A stretch of DNA of 64,000 bases, from assembly GCA_036560705.1 (NCBI GenBank), contig DATBQR010000058.1, forward strand, positions 62,001 to 126,000, written 5' to 3'. This document shows positions 8,529-18,016 of this stretch, in pieces. The notes under the pieces were generated by a model. It was not told the origin of the DNA, searched no databases, and worked only from the letters and a program-made list of their open reading frames with translations. Numbering within the stretch: the stretch's first letter is position 1; every line of letters starts with the position of its first letter. A program made the translations under genes and the position numbers. The stretch is from RBG-16-66-20 sp036560705 (GTDB lineage: Bacteria; Pseudomonadota; Gammaproteobacteria; Burkholderiales; SG8-39).

Positions 8529-9620
8529 TTGCGCGAGGCGTCCCGGACCCAGCAACACGAGTCTCCGTTGACGCGTTTTTTCCTCGTTGTCTACGTTCTC
8601 CTCGTCGTCTATGCGTCGCTCTACCCGCTGGCCGGCTGGCGCGATCCCGGCGGCCCGGCGCTCGCGTTCCTGGTCGCGCCCTGGCCGCGCTACGTCACCG
8701 CTTTCGATCTGGCGGTGAATTTTCTCGGCTATCTGCCCTACGGCCTGCTGTGCGTGCTGGCGGTCCACCCGCGCCTGAGGGGCGCGGCAGCCGTATTGCT
8801 CGCACTCTTGGGCGCCGCCGCGCTTTCACTTTCTCTGGAAACGGCCCAGGGCTTCCTGCCCGCGCGCATTTCGTCCAATCTGGACGTCGTTGCGAACGTC
8901 GCGGGGGCCGCCGTGGGCGGGCTGTTCGGCGCGCGATTTGCGCCCGCGCTGCTCGCCGGCGGACCCCTGCAGCGCCTGCGCGCCGAAGCGCTTGCGCCGG
9001 GCACCGCCGCCGACCTGGGCCTGACGCTGCTCGGGCTCTGGCTGTTCGCCCAGCTCAACCCGGCGATGCTGCTGTTCGGCACCGGCGACCTGCGGGACCT
9101 GGTCGCCGGTCCGGCCGGCGCGCGCTACGGCGCGCAGCTGTTCGTCTCGGTGGAGGCGGCGATCGCGGCGGCGAATCTGGCGGCGGTGGCGCTGCTGGCA
9201 TCCGCCGGGGTGCGCGCCGGTGCGCCGATGCTGCGGCTGCTGCTCGCGCTGCTCGCCGTCGCGCTGGTGGTCAAGACGCTCGCCTTCATGATCCTCATGC
9301 ACGCCGAGCATGTGCTGGTCTGGCTCACGCCGGGCGCGCAGCTCGGCCTGGCGGCGGGCATCGCGATAGCGCTGGCCGCCCTCAGGCTGCCGCGCGCCGC
9401 GCGCCTGGCACTGGCGGCGGTGCTGCTGATGGCGGCAACCGTGCTGGTCAACCTCGCGCCGCCGAACCCGTATCTCGCGGATACGCTCAAGGTCTGGGAG
9501 CAGGGACATTTCCTGAACTTCAACGGCCTCACCCGCCTCGTATCGGCGGCGTGGCCGTTCGCCGCGCTCGCCTACCTGGTCTACCTCGCCTCGGCGAGGC
9601 TGCGCGAGCCCCTCCGGTAA
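8529..9620 (+). CDS. VanZ-like family membrane protein
   Basis: The frame is open back into the symporter gene. The first sensible starts are TTG at 8529 (used here, 363 residues) or TTG at 8568. The N-terminal 120 residues match a VanZ-like domain (YPLAGWRDPG, then FDLAVNFLGYLPYG and SSNLDVVANVAGAAVGG). The rest adds roughly seven more hydrophobic segments, so the protein is about twice the size of a minimal VanZ. VanZ itself gives low-level teicoplanin resistance, but most family members have no known role. Confidence 0.7.
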   Translation: MREASRTQQHESPLTRFFLVVYVLLVVYASLYPLAGWRDPGGPALAFLVAPWPRYVTAFDLAVNFLGYLPYGLLCVLAVHPRLRGAAAVLLALLGAAALSLSLETAQGFLPARISSNLDVVANVAGAAVGGLFGARFAPALLAGGPLQRLRAEALAPGTAADLGLTLLGLWLFAQLNPAMLLFGTGDLRDLVAGPAGARYGAQLFVSVEAAIAAANLAAVALLASAGVRAGAPMLRLLLALLAVALVVKTLAFMILMHAEHVLVWLTPGAQLGLAAGIAIALAALRLPRAARLALAAVLLMAATVLVNLAPPNPYLADTLKVWEQGHFLNFNGLTRLVSAAWPFAALAYLVYLASARLREPLR

Positions 9621-9631
9621 AATTGCGCGCC

Positions 9632-9943
9632 ATGGCCTACTACGAACGGCACGTTTTTTTCTGCTGCAACCAGCGCGACGGCGGCGAGCGGCCCTGCTGC
9701 AACGGCAAAGGCGCCTCCGAAATGCGCGACTACGCCAAGCAGCTCGTCAAGCAGGGCGGCCTTGCCGGGCCCGGCAAGGTCAGGATCAACCAGTCGGGGT
9801 GCCTGGACCGTTGCGAAGAAGGGCCCTGCATCGTCGTCTACCCCGAGGCGGTCTGGTACAGCTACGTGGATCGCAGCGACATCGACGAGATCGTCGAAGA
9901 GCACCTGCGCCACGGCCGCGTCGTTGAGCGGCTGCGCATTTGA
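9632..9943 (+). CDS. Thioredoxin-like [2Fe-2S] ferredoxin domain protein
   Basis: A 103-residue protein with the cysteine pattern of thioredoxin-like [2Fe-2S] ferredoxins: FFCCNQR at the start, PCCNGKG, then SGCLDRCEEGP. It probably carries electrons or is an Fe-S accessory protein; the partner is unknown. The ATG (CCATGGCC at 9630) is the first in-frame ATG after the VanZ-like gene; the long upstream open frame is an antisense-type artefact of high GC. The stop overlaps the ATG of the hydrolase gene that follows. Confidence 0.85.
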   Translation: MAYYERHVFFCCNQRDGGERPCCNGKGASEMRDYAKQLVKQGGLAGPGKVRINQSGCLDRCEEGPCIVVYPEAVWYSYVDRSDIDEIVEEHLRHGRVVERLRI

Positions 9944-10554
9944 TGCGTGCCTCCACCCGACGCGAACTGATCGCCGGTCCGGCGGGGAAAATAGAGTGCG
10001 TCGTCGATGAACCCGAAAGCGGATCTTCCCGCGGCGTCGCTCTCGTCGCACACCCGCATCCGCTGTTCGGCGGGACGCTGGACAACAAGGTGGCGCAGAC
10101 GCTGGCGCGTACTTTCGTCGAGCTCGGCTATGCGGCCTGGCGGCCCAATTTCCGCGGCGTCGGCGCGAGCGAGGGAACGCACGACGAGGGGCGCGGCGAA
10201 GTGGAGGATCTCCTCGCCATTCTTGAATTTTCCAAAAGTGAAAAGCCCGTTCTGGCCGGGTTTTCGTTCGGTGCCGCGGTGCAGACCAAGCTCGCGCAAC
10301 GTCTGGTAAAGGAAGGAAATGCGCCGTCGCGCATGGCTCTGGTGGGCCTTGCGGTGAAGCACCTGGATGCGATGCCTGTGCCGGCCGACACGATCGTGAT
10401 CCACGGCGAGGAGGACGGCACCGTTCTGCTGTCGGACGTGCTCGCCTGGGCGCGGCCGCAGGACCTGCCGGTGGTCGTGGTGCCGGGCGCCGACCATTTT
10501 TTCCATCGCCGGCTGCATATCCTGCGCTCGATCATCCAGGGCAGCTGGAAGTAG
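9943..10554 (+). CDS. Alpha/beta hydrolase (dienelactone-hydrolase/serine-peptidase-like)
   Basis: A 203-residue alpha/beta hydrolase with the nucleophile elbow GFSFGA (around residue 102), the oxyanion region HPHPLFGGTLDN, and a C-terminal His in GADHFFH. The family hydrolyses small esters or peptides; the substrate is unknown. The ATG at 9943 overlaps the TGA of the upstream ferredoxin gene. A TTG one codon earlier is possible but less likely. hemJ follows after two bases. Confidence 0.85.
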   Translation: MRASTRRELIAGPAGKIECVVDEPESGSSRGVALVAHPHPLFGGTLDNKVAQTLARTFVELGYAAWRPNFRGVGASEGTHDEGRGEVEDLLAILEFSKSEKPVLAGFSFGAAVQTKLAQRLVKEGNAPSRMALVGLAVKHLDAMPVPADTIVIHGEEDGTVLLSDVLAWARPQDLPVVVVPGADHFFHRRLHILRSIIQGSWK

Positions 10555-10556
10555 GC

Positions 10557-10973
10557 ATGCTGCTCGTCAAAAGCCTGCATCTCATTTTCATGGTGACTTG
10601 GTTCGCCGGGATCTTCTATCTGCCGCGGTTGTTCGTTTATCACGCGCAAGCCGACGATCGGATCTCCCTCGAGCGCTTCAAGGTCATGGAACGCAAGCTC
10701 TTCTGGGGGATCGCGACGCCGGGCGCCGTGCTCACGCTCGCGTTCGGCCTGTGGCTGTGGCTGGGCTGGTTCCAGGGCGCCGGGGGCTGGCTGCACGCCA
10801 AGCTGGCTCTCGTCGCGGTGCTGGTCGCCTATCACGCCTGGTGCGGCAAGCTGATGCTGGATTTCCGGCGCGATAGGAACGGGCACAGCCACGTCTGGTA
10901 CCGCTGGTTCAACGAAATTCCGGTGTTGATCCTCGTGGCGATCGTATTGCTCGTCGTTTTCAAGCCCCAGTAG
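10557..10973 (+). CDS. hemJ: Protoporphyrinogen IX oxidase HemJ
   Basis: A 138-residue membrane protein with four hydrophobic segments, starting LLVKSLHLIFMVTWFAGIFY, which is characteristic of HemJ (UPF0093). The conserved His in the first segment and the lysine of LHAKLALV (which corresponds to an essential Lys in known HemJ) are present. HemJ oxidises protoporphyrinogen IX late in haem synthesis in bacteria lacking HemG/HemY. Its TAG shares one base with the GTG of rlmL. Confidence 0.9.
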   Translation: MLLVKSLHLIFMVTWFAGIFYLPRLFVYHAQADDRISLERFKVMERKLFWGIATPGAVLTLAFGLWLWLGWFQGAGGWLHAKLALVAVLVAYHAWCGKLMLDFRRDRNGHSHVWYRWFNEIPVLILVAIVLLVVFKPQ

Positions 10974-12115
10974 TGGAACATTTCTTCGCTTCTGCGCCGC
11001 GCGGCCTGGAGCCGTTGCTGCTTGCCGAGCTCGGCGCGCTGGGCGCGAAAAATGCGGCCGCGGTTCCCGGCGGCGTCGCCTTCTCGGGCGACTGGCGGGT
11101 CTGCTACGCGGCGAACCTCTGGTCGCGCCTTGCCTCGCGCGTGCTCTGGCGCGTCGGCGAATTCGACTACCGCAACGAGGGCGACCTGCACGAGGCGGCG
11201 CGCAAGGTGGACTGGATGCGCTACTTCACGGTGGAGCGCACCCTGCGGGTCAACGTGTCGGCGCAGAAGAGCCCGCTGACCAGCCTCGATTTCGCCACGC
11301 TGCGCATCAAGGATGCGGTCTGCGACCGGTTTCGAGAGACCGTCGGCAGCCGGCCGAACATCGACCGTGCCAATCCCGACGTGCGCGTGCACGCCTTCCT
11401 CGAAGCCGAGCGCGGCGCGTTCTACCTGGATACCTCGGGCGAGCCGCTCTTCAAGCGCGGCTGGCGCGCGGGCGCGGGCGAAGCGCCGCTGCGCGAGAAC
11501 CTCGCCGCGGGCCTCGTGATGCTCTCGGGCTGGAAGCCGGGGGAGCCGCTGCTGGATCCCATGTGCGGCGGGGCGACGCTGCTGGTGGAAGCCGCGGCGA
11601 TGGCCAGGGGCAGGGCGCCTGGAGCGAAAAGGAACTTCGGTTTCGAGAAATTGAAGGCTTTCGATTCGGAACTCTGGAAAAAGATCAGAAATCAAAAATC
11701 CGAAACTCCTTCCTCCTCCGTTCCGCTGCAAATCTTCGGCAGCGACAACGATCCGCGCGTACTGGGCGACGCGCGGCGCAATGTCGCCGCTGCGGGCGTC
11801 GACCGCTGGGTGAGGCTGGAGCAGGCCGATGTCCTCGGGCGCGCCGCGCCCGCCGCCGGCGGGGTGATGATCGCCAACCCGCCCTACGGCGAGCGCATCG
11901 GCTCGAAGGAAGAGCTGGCGGAGTTCTATCCGAAGCTGGGCAGCGCGCTGAAGAAGAACTATCCCGGTTGGCGCTGCCACTTCTTCACCGCCGACCTGCG
12001 GCTGCCCAAGCTCATGCGCCTGCAGCCTTCGCGCCGCGTGCCGCTCTACAACGGCGCGCTGGAGTGCCGCCTGTTCGAAATCGCCATCGTCGCCGGCAGC
12101 AATCGCAAGAAATGA
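10973..12115 (+). CDS. rlmL: 23S rRNA guanine-N2 methyltransferase, RlmL type (stand-alone)
   Basis: A 380-residue THUMP-plus-methyltransferase protein. The THUMP region occupies about residues 40-160. The SAM fold starts at LLDPMCGGATLLVEAAA (about 195) and the catalytic motif is IANPPYGER (about 302-310). It corresponds to the N-terminal RlmL half of the E. coli RlmKL fusion, which makes m2G2445; no RlmK half is present. Around 11676-11712 the gene turns AT-rich and encodes a Lys/Ser-rich linker (KIRNQKSETPSSS) between SAM-fold strands. GTG start overlapping the hemJ stop. Confidence 0.85.
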   Translation: MEHFFASAPRGLEPLLLAELGALGAKNAAAVPGGVAFSGDWRVCYAANLWSRLASRVLWRVGEFDYRNEGDLHEAARKVDWMRYFTVERTLRVNVSAQKSPLTSLDFATLRIKDAVCDRFRETVGSRPNIDRANPDVRVHAFLEAERGAFYLDTSGEPLFKRGWRAGAGEAPLRENLAAGLVMLSGWKPGEPLLDPMCGGATLLVEAAAMARGRAPGAKRNFGFEKLKAFDSELWKKIRNQKSETPSSSVPLQIFGSDNDPRVLGDARRNVAAAGVDRWVRLEQADVLGRAAPAAGGVMIANPPYGERIGSKEELAEFYPKLGSALKKNYPGWRCHFFTADLRLPKLMRLQPSRRVPLYNGALECRLFEIAIVAGSNRKK

Positions 12116-12140
12116 AAACGGGCGCTTGCGCGCCCGCTTT
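12116..12140. terminator. Bidirectional terminator between rlmL (+) and pilU (-)
   Basis: A perfect CGGGCGC / GCGCCCG stem (12119-12125 / 12130-12136) with a TTGC loop follows directly on the rlmL stop. It is flanked by AAAA on the left and CTTT on the right, so it can serve as a terminator on both strands, best for the minus strand (pilU), where it reads GCCCGTTTTC. Confidence 0.7.
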
Positions 12141-12157
12141 CCTCCCGCCGCGCAGGA

Positions 12158-13294
12158 TTAGACGATATCCAGGTGCTCGATGCCCTTGGTGAGGTCCTTG
12201 TCCTTCGATTCCTTGCCGTGCAGCTTGATGTTGAGCCGCACCTCGTTGGTCGAATCGGCGAAGCGCAGCGCGTCCTCGTAGCCGATGCGGCCCTGCTCGT
12301 AGAGGTCGAACAGCGCCTGGTCGAAGGTCTGCATGCCCAGTTCGCGCGACTTCTTCATGATTTCCTTGATGCCGTGGATCTCGCCCTTGAAGATCAGGTC
12401 CGAGATGAGCGGGGAGTTGAGCAGTACCTCCACCGCGGCGGCGCGCCCCTTGCCTTCCTTGAGCGGGATCAGGCGCTGCGAGACCACCGCTTTCAGGTTG
12501 AGCGACAGGTCCATCAGCAGCTGGTGGCGCCGCGCTTCCGGGAAGAAGTTGATGATGCGGTCCATCGCCTGGTTGGAGTTGTTGGCGTGCAGCGTGCCGA
12601 GGGCGAGGTGGCCGGTTTCGGCGAAGGCCACCGCGTGCTCCATCACCTCCATCTCGCGGATCTCGCCGATCAGGATCACGTCGGGCGCCTGGCGCAGCGT
12701 GTTCTTGAGCGCGTTTTCCCAGGAGTCGGTGTCCACCCCGACCTCGCGCTGCGTGATCAGGCAGTTCATGTGCGGATGGACGTATTCGACCGGGTCCTCG
12801 ATGGTGATGATGTGGCCGTGGGAATTCTCGTTGCGGTAGCCGATCATCGCCGCGAGCGAGGTGGATTTGCCCGAACCCGTGCCGCCGACGAACAGCACCA
12901 GGCCGCGCTTGGTCATGATCACGTCCTTCAGCACCGGCGGCAGCTTGAGGTCGTCGAATTTCGGGATCGCCACGGTAATTACGCGCAGCACCATGCCGAC
13001 CTGTCCCATCTGGACAAAGCAATTGACGCGGAAACGGCCGATGCCGGAGGGGTTGATGGCGAAATTGCATTCCTTCTTCGATTCGAATTCGGCCGCCTGC
13101 TTGTCGTTCATCACGGAGCGGCAGAGCATTGCGGTATGCTGGCCGGTAAGCGCCGTCTGCGATACAGGCGTCATTTTGCTGTCGATTTTCATCGCCGGCG
13201 GGAAGCCCGCGGTGATGAAAAGGTCCGAGCCCTTCTTCGCCAGCAGGGCGCGCAGCAGGTCGTAGATGAATTTAGTTGCCTGTTCCCGTTCCAT
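12158..13294 (-). CDS. pilU: Type IV pilus retraction ATPase accessory protein PilU
   Basis: A 378-residue hexameric secretion ATPase of the PilT family. Walker A is GGTGSGKS (137-144), followed by the Asp box and Walker B (VILIGEIRD) and the His box. PilU works with PilT to depolymerise type IVa pili at the cytoplasmic membrane. The AIRNLIRE motif of PilT is replaced here by SPLISDLIFKGE, as is typical of PilU. pilT lies three bases upstream in the same operon. Confidence 0.95.
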   Translation of the reverse strand: MEREQATKFIYDLLRALLAKKGSDLFITAGFPPAMKIDSKMTPVSQTALTGQHTAMLCRSVMNDKQAAEFESKKECNFAINPSGIGRFRVNCFVQMGQVGMVLRVITVAIPKFDDLKLPPVLKDVIMTKRGLVLFVGGTGSGKSTSLAAMIGYRNENSHGHIITIEDPVEYVHPHMNCLITQREVGVDTDSWENALKNTLRQAPDVILIGEIREMEVMEHAVAFAETGHLALGTLHANNSNQAMDRIINFFPEARRHQLLMDLSLNLKAVVSQRLIPLKEGKGRAAAVEVLLNSPLISDLIFKGEIHGIKEIMKKSRELGMQTFDQALFDLYEQGRIGYEDALRFADSTNEVRLNIKLHGKESKDKDLTKGIEHLDIV

Positions 13295-13297
13295 GTT

Positions 13298-14344
13298 TCA
13301 AGCTCCCGCAAAATTGTCTTTGTTGGCGGCTTTGCTGCGCGCCTCGGACATCGAGACGATGTTCCGCTTCACCAGGTCCTGCAGGTTCTGGTCGAGCGTC
13401 TGCATGCCCAGCTGCGCGCCGGTCTGGATCGACGAGTACATCTGCGCGATCTTGTTCTCGCGGATCAGGTTGCGGATCGCCGGCGTGCCGACCATGATCT
13501 CGTGCGCCGCGACGCGGCCGGCGCCGTCCTTGGTCTTCAGCAGGGTCTGCGAGATGATGGCGCGGATCGACTCCGAGATCATGGCGCGGATCATTTCCTT
13601 TTCCGCCGCCGGGAATACGTCGACGATCCGGTCGATGGTCTTCGCCGCCGAGGAGGTGTGCAGCGTGCCGAACACCAGGTGGCCGGTTTCCGCGCCTGAC
13701 AGGGCGAGGCGGATGGTTTCCAGGTCGCGCATCTCGCCCACCAGGATCACGTCCGGGTCTTCGCGCAGCGCGCTGCGCAACGCGTTGGAGAAGGACAGCG
13801 TGTGCGGCCCGACCTCGCGCTGGTTGATCAGGCACTTCTTCGAGTCGTGCACGAACTCGATCGGGTCCTCGATGGTGAGGATGTGGCCTTCCTCGGTCTC
13901 GTTCTTGTGGTTGACCATCGCGGCGAGCGTGGTGGACTTGCCCGAGCCGGTCGGCCCGGTGACCAGCACCACGCCGCGCGGCTGGTCGGCGATCTGCTCG
14001 AAGGACTTCGGGCACTTCAATTGTTCCAGCGACAGGATCTTGGACGGGATCGTCCGCAGCACCGCCGCGGCGCCGCGGTTCTGCACGAAGGCGTTGACGC
14101 GGAAGCGCGCCAGGTTCGGCACCGCGAAGGAGAAGTCGCATTCGAGGTTTTCCTCGTAGAACTTCCGCTGCCCGTCGTTCATGATGTCATAGAGCATGCC
14201 GTGCACGTCCTTGTGCTCCATCGCCGGAAGGTTGATGCGCTTGACGTCGCCGTGCACGCGGATCATCGGCGGCAGTCCGGAGGACAGATGCAGGTCGGAT
14301 GCCTTGTTCTTGACGACAAAGGCAAGCAATTCAGTGAGATCCAT
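13298..14344 (-). CDS. pilT: Type IV pilus retraction ATPase PilT
   Basis: A 348-residue retraction motor ATPase. Walker A is GPTGSGKST (130-138), Walker B VILVGEMRD, and the PilT-specific AIRNLIRE lies near the C-terminus. The open frame runs further upstream, but the ATG at 14344 is preceded by GGGGAA, gives the family length and begins with the usual MDLTELLAFVVKNKASDLHL, so it is chosen. It is divergent from yggS with a 31-base gap, a common betaproteobacterial arrangement. Confidence 0.97.
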   Translation of the reverse strand: MDLTELLAFVVKNKASDLHLSSGLPPMIRVHGDVKRINLPAMEHKDVHGMLYDIMNDGQRKFYEENLECDFSFAVPNLARFRVNAFVQNRGAAAVLRTIPSKILSLEQLKCPKSFEQIADQPRGVVLVTGPTGSGKSTTLAAMVNHKNETEEGHILTIEDPIEFVHDSKKCLINQREVGPHTLSFSNALRSALREDPDVILVGEMRDLETIRLALSGAETGHLVFGTLHTSSAAKTIDRIVDVFPAAEKEMIRAMISESIRAIISQTLLKTKDGAGRVAAHEIMVGTPAIRNLIRENKIAQMYSSIQTGAQLGMQTLDQNLQDLVKRNIVSMSEARSKAANKDNFAGA

Positions 14345-14375
14345 TACAATTCCCCGGGAAACGAGTGGCCAAAGT

Positions 14376-15083
14376 ATGCGGGTAATCCATGACAACTTGC
14401 AAGCCGTACGGGAGCGCATCGAGCGCGCCGCGGCGGCGGCCGGCCGCGACCCCTCGACTGTGACGCTTTTGGCGGTTTCCAAGACCCACCCGGCGGCCCT
14501 GGTGGAGCAGGCGCTAGCCGCCGGCCAGCGAGCTTTCGGCGAAAACTACGTGCAGGAAGCCGTGGAGAAAATGGATGCGCTCTCGGGCAACGTTGGCAAG
14601 GAACGCGCCCGCGCGTTGGAATGGCACCTCATCGGGCCCCTCCAGAGCAACAAGACCCGGCTCGTTGCCGAACGCTTCGATTGGGTGCATACGGTGGAGA
14701 GCGAGAAGGTGGCGCGCCGCCTTTCCGATCAGCGCCCGGCGGGGATGCCCCCGCTGAACGTCCTGGTCCAGGTGAATGTTTCCGGCGAAGGCAGCAAGAG
14801 CGGCATCGCTGCGGAAGGGGTTTTTTCGCTTTCGGAATCCATCCGTAAACTGCCGCGCCTGCGCCTGCGCGGCTTGATGGCCGTGCCGGAGCCTGGCGCG
14901 AATGTCGCCCGCTATCGGGAATTGAAAAACCTGTACGAAAAACTGAAAAGCGGGTTCCAGTTCGACACCCTTTCGGTGGGGATGTCGGACGACCTCGAGC
15001 TTGCCGTGGCCGAAGGCGCGACCCTGGTGCGCATCGGCACGGCGATTTTCGGCGCGCGCAAGAACATCAGGACCGCCGCGTGA
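14376..15083 (+). CDS. yggS: YggS-family pyridoxal-phosphate homeostasis protein
   Basis: A 235-residue TIM-barrel PLP-binding protein. The PLP lysine lies in LLAVSKTHP (about residue 33-38). The other hallmarks are FGENYVQE, WHLIGPLQSNK and the C-terminal SVGMSDDLELAVAEGATLVRIG. YggS-type proteins buffer free PLP and influence amino-acid and cofactor pools. The ATG at 14376 is chosen because it begins the family N-terminus; the longer frame runs into pilT antisense. proC overlaps its stop. Confidence 0.95.
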   Translation: MRVIHDNLQAVRERIERAAAAAGRDPSTVTLLAVSKTHPAALVEQALAAGQRAFGENYVQEAVEKMDALSGNVGKERARALEWHLIGPLQSNKTRLVAERFDWVHTVESEKVARRLSDQRPAGMPPLNVLVQVNVSGEGSKSGIAAEGVFSLSESIRKLPRLRLRGLMAVPEPGANVARYRELKNLYEKLKSGFQFDTLSVGMSDDLELAVAEGATLVRIGTAIFGARKNIRTAA

Positions 15084-15904
15084 ACGTCGCCATGAACGTG
15101 GTGTTCATCGGCGGCGGCAACATGGCCGACGCGCTGATCGGCGGCCTGCTGAAGAACGGCTTTTCCGCCGGCCAGCTGCGCGCGGTCGAGGTCAACGGCG
15201 ACGCGCGCCGGCGGCTCGCCGACAAGCATCGCATCGATTGCTTCGACGCGCCGCAGAAGGCCTACCGCCCGGGCGACGTCATCGTGCTTGCCGTGAAGCC
15301 GCAGCAGATGAAGGAAGCGGCGCGCTTCTCCGGCTTCAAGCCGAACGCGAACCTGGTGATCAGCATCGCCGCCGGCGTCACGTTGGAGAGCCTCGCGCGC
15401 TGGCTGGGCGGACACGGCAAGCTGGTGCGCGCCATGCCCAACACGCCGGCGCTGATCGGCGCCGGCGTCACCGGCCTGTATGCGCTCGAAGGCGTGAGCG
15501 AGACGGAGAAAAAGCAGGCGGAGACCGTCCTCGGAGCGGTCGGCGCCACCGTGTGGATACCGGAGGAGTCGCTGATGGACGCCGTCACCGCGGTGTCCGG
15601 CAGCGGTCCGGCGTACGTGTTCTGGTTCATCGAGCAGCTGGCGAGCGCGGGCGAATTCCTGGGCCTGCCTTCCGAGGTTGCAAAAAAACTCGCGCTCGAG
15701 ACGGTCCTGGGATCGGCCAGGCTCGCGGCGCAGAGCAGCGAATCGCCGGCCGCGCTGCGCGAGCGCGTGACCTCGAAAGGCGGCACCACGGAAGCGGCGC
15801 TCAGGGCGTTCGAGGAGCAGAAGCTCGCCGAGCGCTTCCTGCGCGCGGTCGAGGCGGCGCGCGATCGCGGCGCCGAGCTGGGCGGCGAAATGGCGAAAGA
15901 CTGA
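15080..15904 (+). CDS. proC: Pyrroline-5-carboxylate reductase
   Basis: A 274-residue NAD(P)H-dependent reductase catalysing the last step of proline synthesis. The N-terminal Rossmann motif is VFIGGGNMADALIGG, and the C-terminal signature is AAL between SKGGTTEAALRAFEE and AERFLRA. GTG at 15080 overlaps the yggS TGA; the ATG four codons in is an equally reasonable start. proA, an earlier step, is also in this window (51824-53119), but not in the same operon. Confidence 0.96.
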   Translation: MNVAMNVVFIGGGNMADALIGGLLKNGFSAGQLRAVEVNGDARRRLADKHRIDCFDAPQKAYRPGDVIVLAVKPQQMKEAARFSGFKPNANLVISIAAGVTLESLARWLGGHGKLVRAMPNTPALIGAGVTGLYALEGVSETEKKQAETVLGAVGATVWIPEESLMDAVTAVSGSGPAYVFWFIEQLASAGEFLGLPSEVAKKLALETVLGSARLAAQSSESPAALRERVTSKGGTTEAALRAFEEQKLAERFLRAVEAARDRGAELGGEMAKD

Positions 15905-16477
15905 ATGCTCACGCAGATTGCCAGCTTCCTGATCGGCGTGGCGGCGGATTTTTTCGTCTTCGCGCTGCTGGCGCGCTTCCTGTTCCAGTGGCTGCGCGTG
16001 CCGTTCCGCAACGCACTGGGCGAGTTCATCGTCGCCACGACCAACTGGATGGTGGCGCCGGCGCGGCGGGTGGTTCCTTCGCTGCGCGGGCTCGACCTCG
16101 CCTCGCTGCTGCTCGCCCTGCTGGTGCAGGCCGCTTCACTCTACGTTCTCCTGGCAATCGCCGGCTGGGATTTCGGTTCGTCACCCGGGGGCGCCGCCGG
16201 CATCCTGGCCGGGCTCGCGCTGGTCGACCTGCTGCGCGACGCGGTCTACATCCAGATATTCGCGCTGATCGTGCAGGCGGTGCTTTCCTGGGTGAATCCG
16301 TACTCGCCCGTGGCGCCCGTGTTCGACGCATTGACGCGGCCGTTCCTGCGGCCGATCCGGCGTTTCGTGCCGCCGGTCGGCAACGTGGACCTGTCGCCGC
16401 TGGTGCTGATCGTGGCGCTGCAGGTGCTGCTCATCCCGCTCGCGCACCTGCGCGGCCTGGCGGCGGGCCTGTTCTAG
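15905..16477 (+). CDS. yggT: YggT-family membrane protein
   Basis: A 190-residue membrane protein made of two YGGT repeats (about 1-90 and 100-185), each with the pattern R-F-xxx-PFR/RPFLRPIRRFVPP. There are four to five hydrophobic segments. YggT proteins are widely linked to yggS-proC and may take part in osmotic or division-site functions, but their activity is not established. The ATG abuts the proC stop. Confidence 0.9.
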   Translation: MLTQIASFLIGVAADFFVFALLARFLFQWLRVPFRNALGEFIVATTNWMVAPARRVVPSLRGLDLASLLLALLVQAASLYVLLAIAGWDFGSSPGGAAGILAGLALVDLLRDAVYIQIFALIVQAVLSWVNPYSPVAPVFDALTRPFLRPIRRFVPPVGNVDLSPLVLIVALQVLLIPLAHLRGLAAGLF

Positions 16478-16498
16478 GCGCACCGCCAGGAACTCCGC

Positions 16499-17809
<1,311 letters not shown>

Positions 17810-18016
17810 CAATGGCTCCTGGTGAAATGTGCGGAATGCAAAGCTTTGAATCCCCAGCACATTACCGGCCGCTATGACGCACAGCAACAACTCTAAACCA
17901 CGATGTGAAAAGGCATAAAAACAAGTATTTACAGTGTGTTAGGAGATCTCGATTTCATAATACGGTGGAGGATTTCAAATTTATGCTGCCCCGCAAAAAC
18001 CACGGCCGAGGACAGC
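17810..18016 (-). promoter_or_regulatory. aceA leader and promoter region (elements not resolved)
   Basis: This 207-base gap between the rodA stop and the aceA start is clearly poorer in GC than its surroundings, with an AT-rich core at about 17905-17990. It should hold the aceA promoter, reading leftward. AGGAG at about 17816-17820 is the ribosome site. I could not match a convincing -35/-10 pair or a sigma-54 site, so only the location is proposed. Confidence 0.35.
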
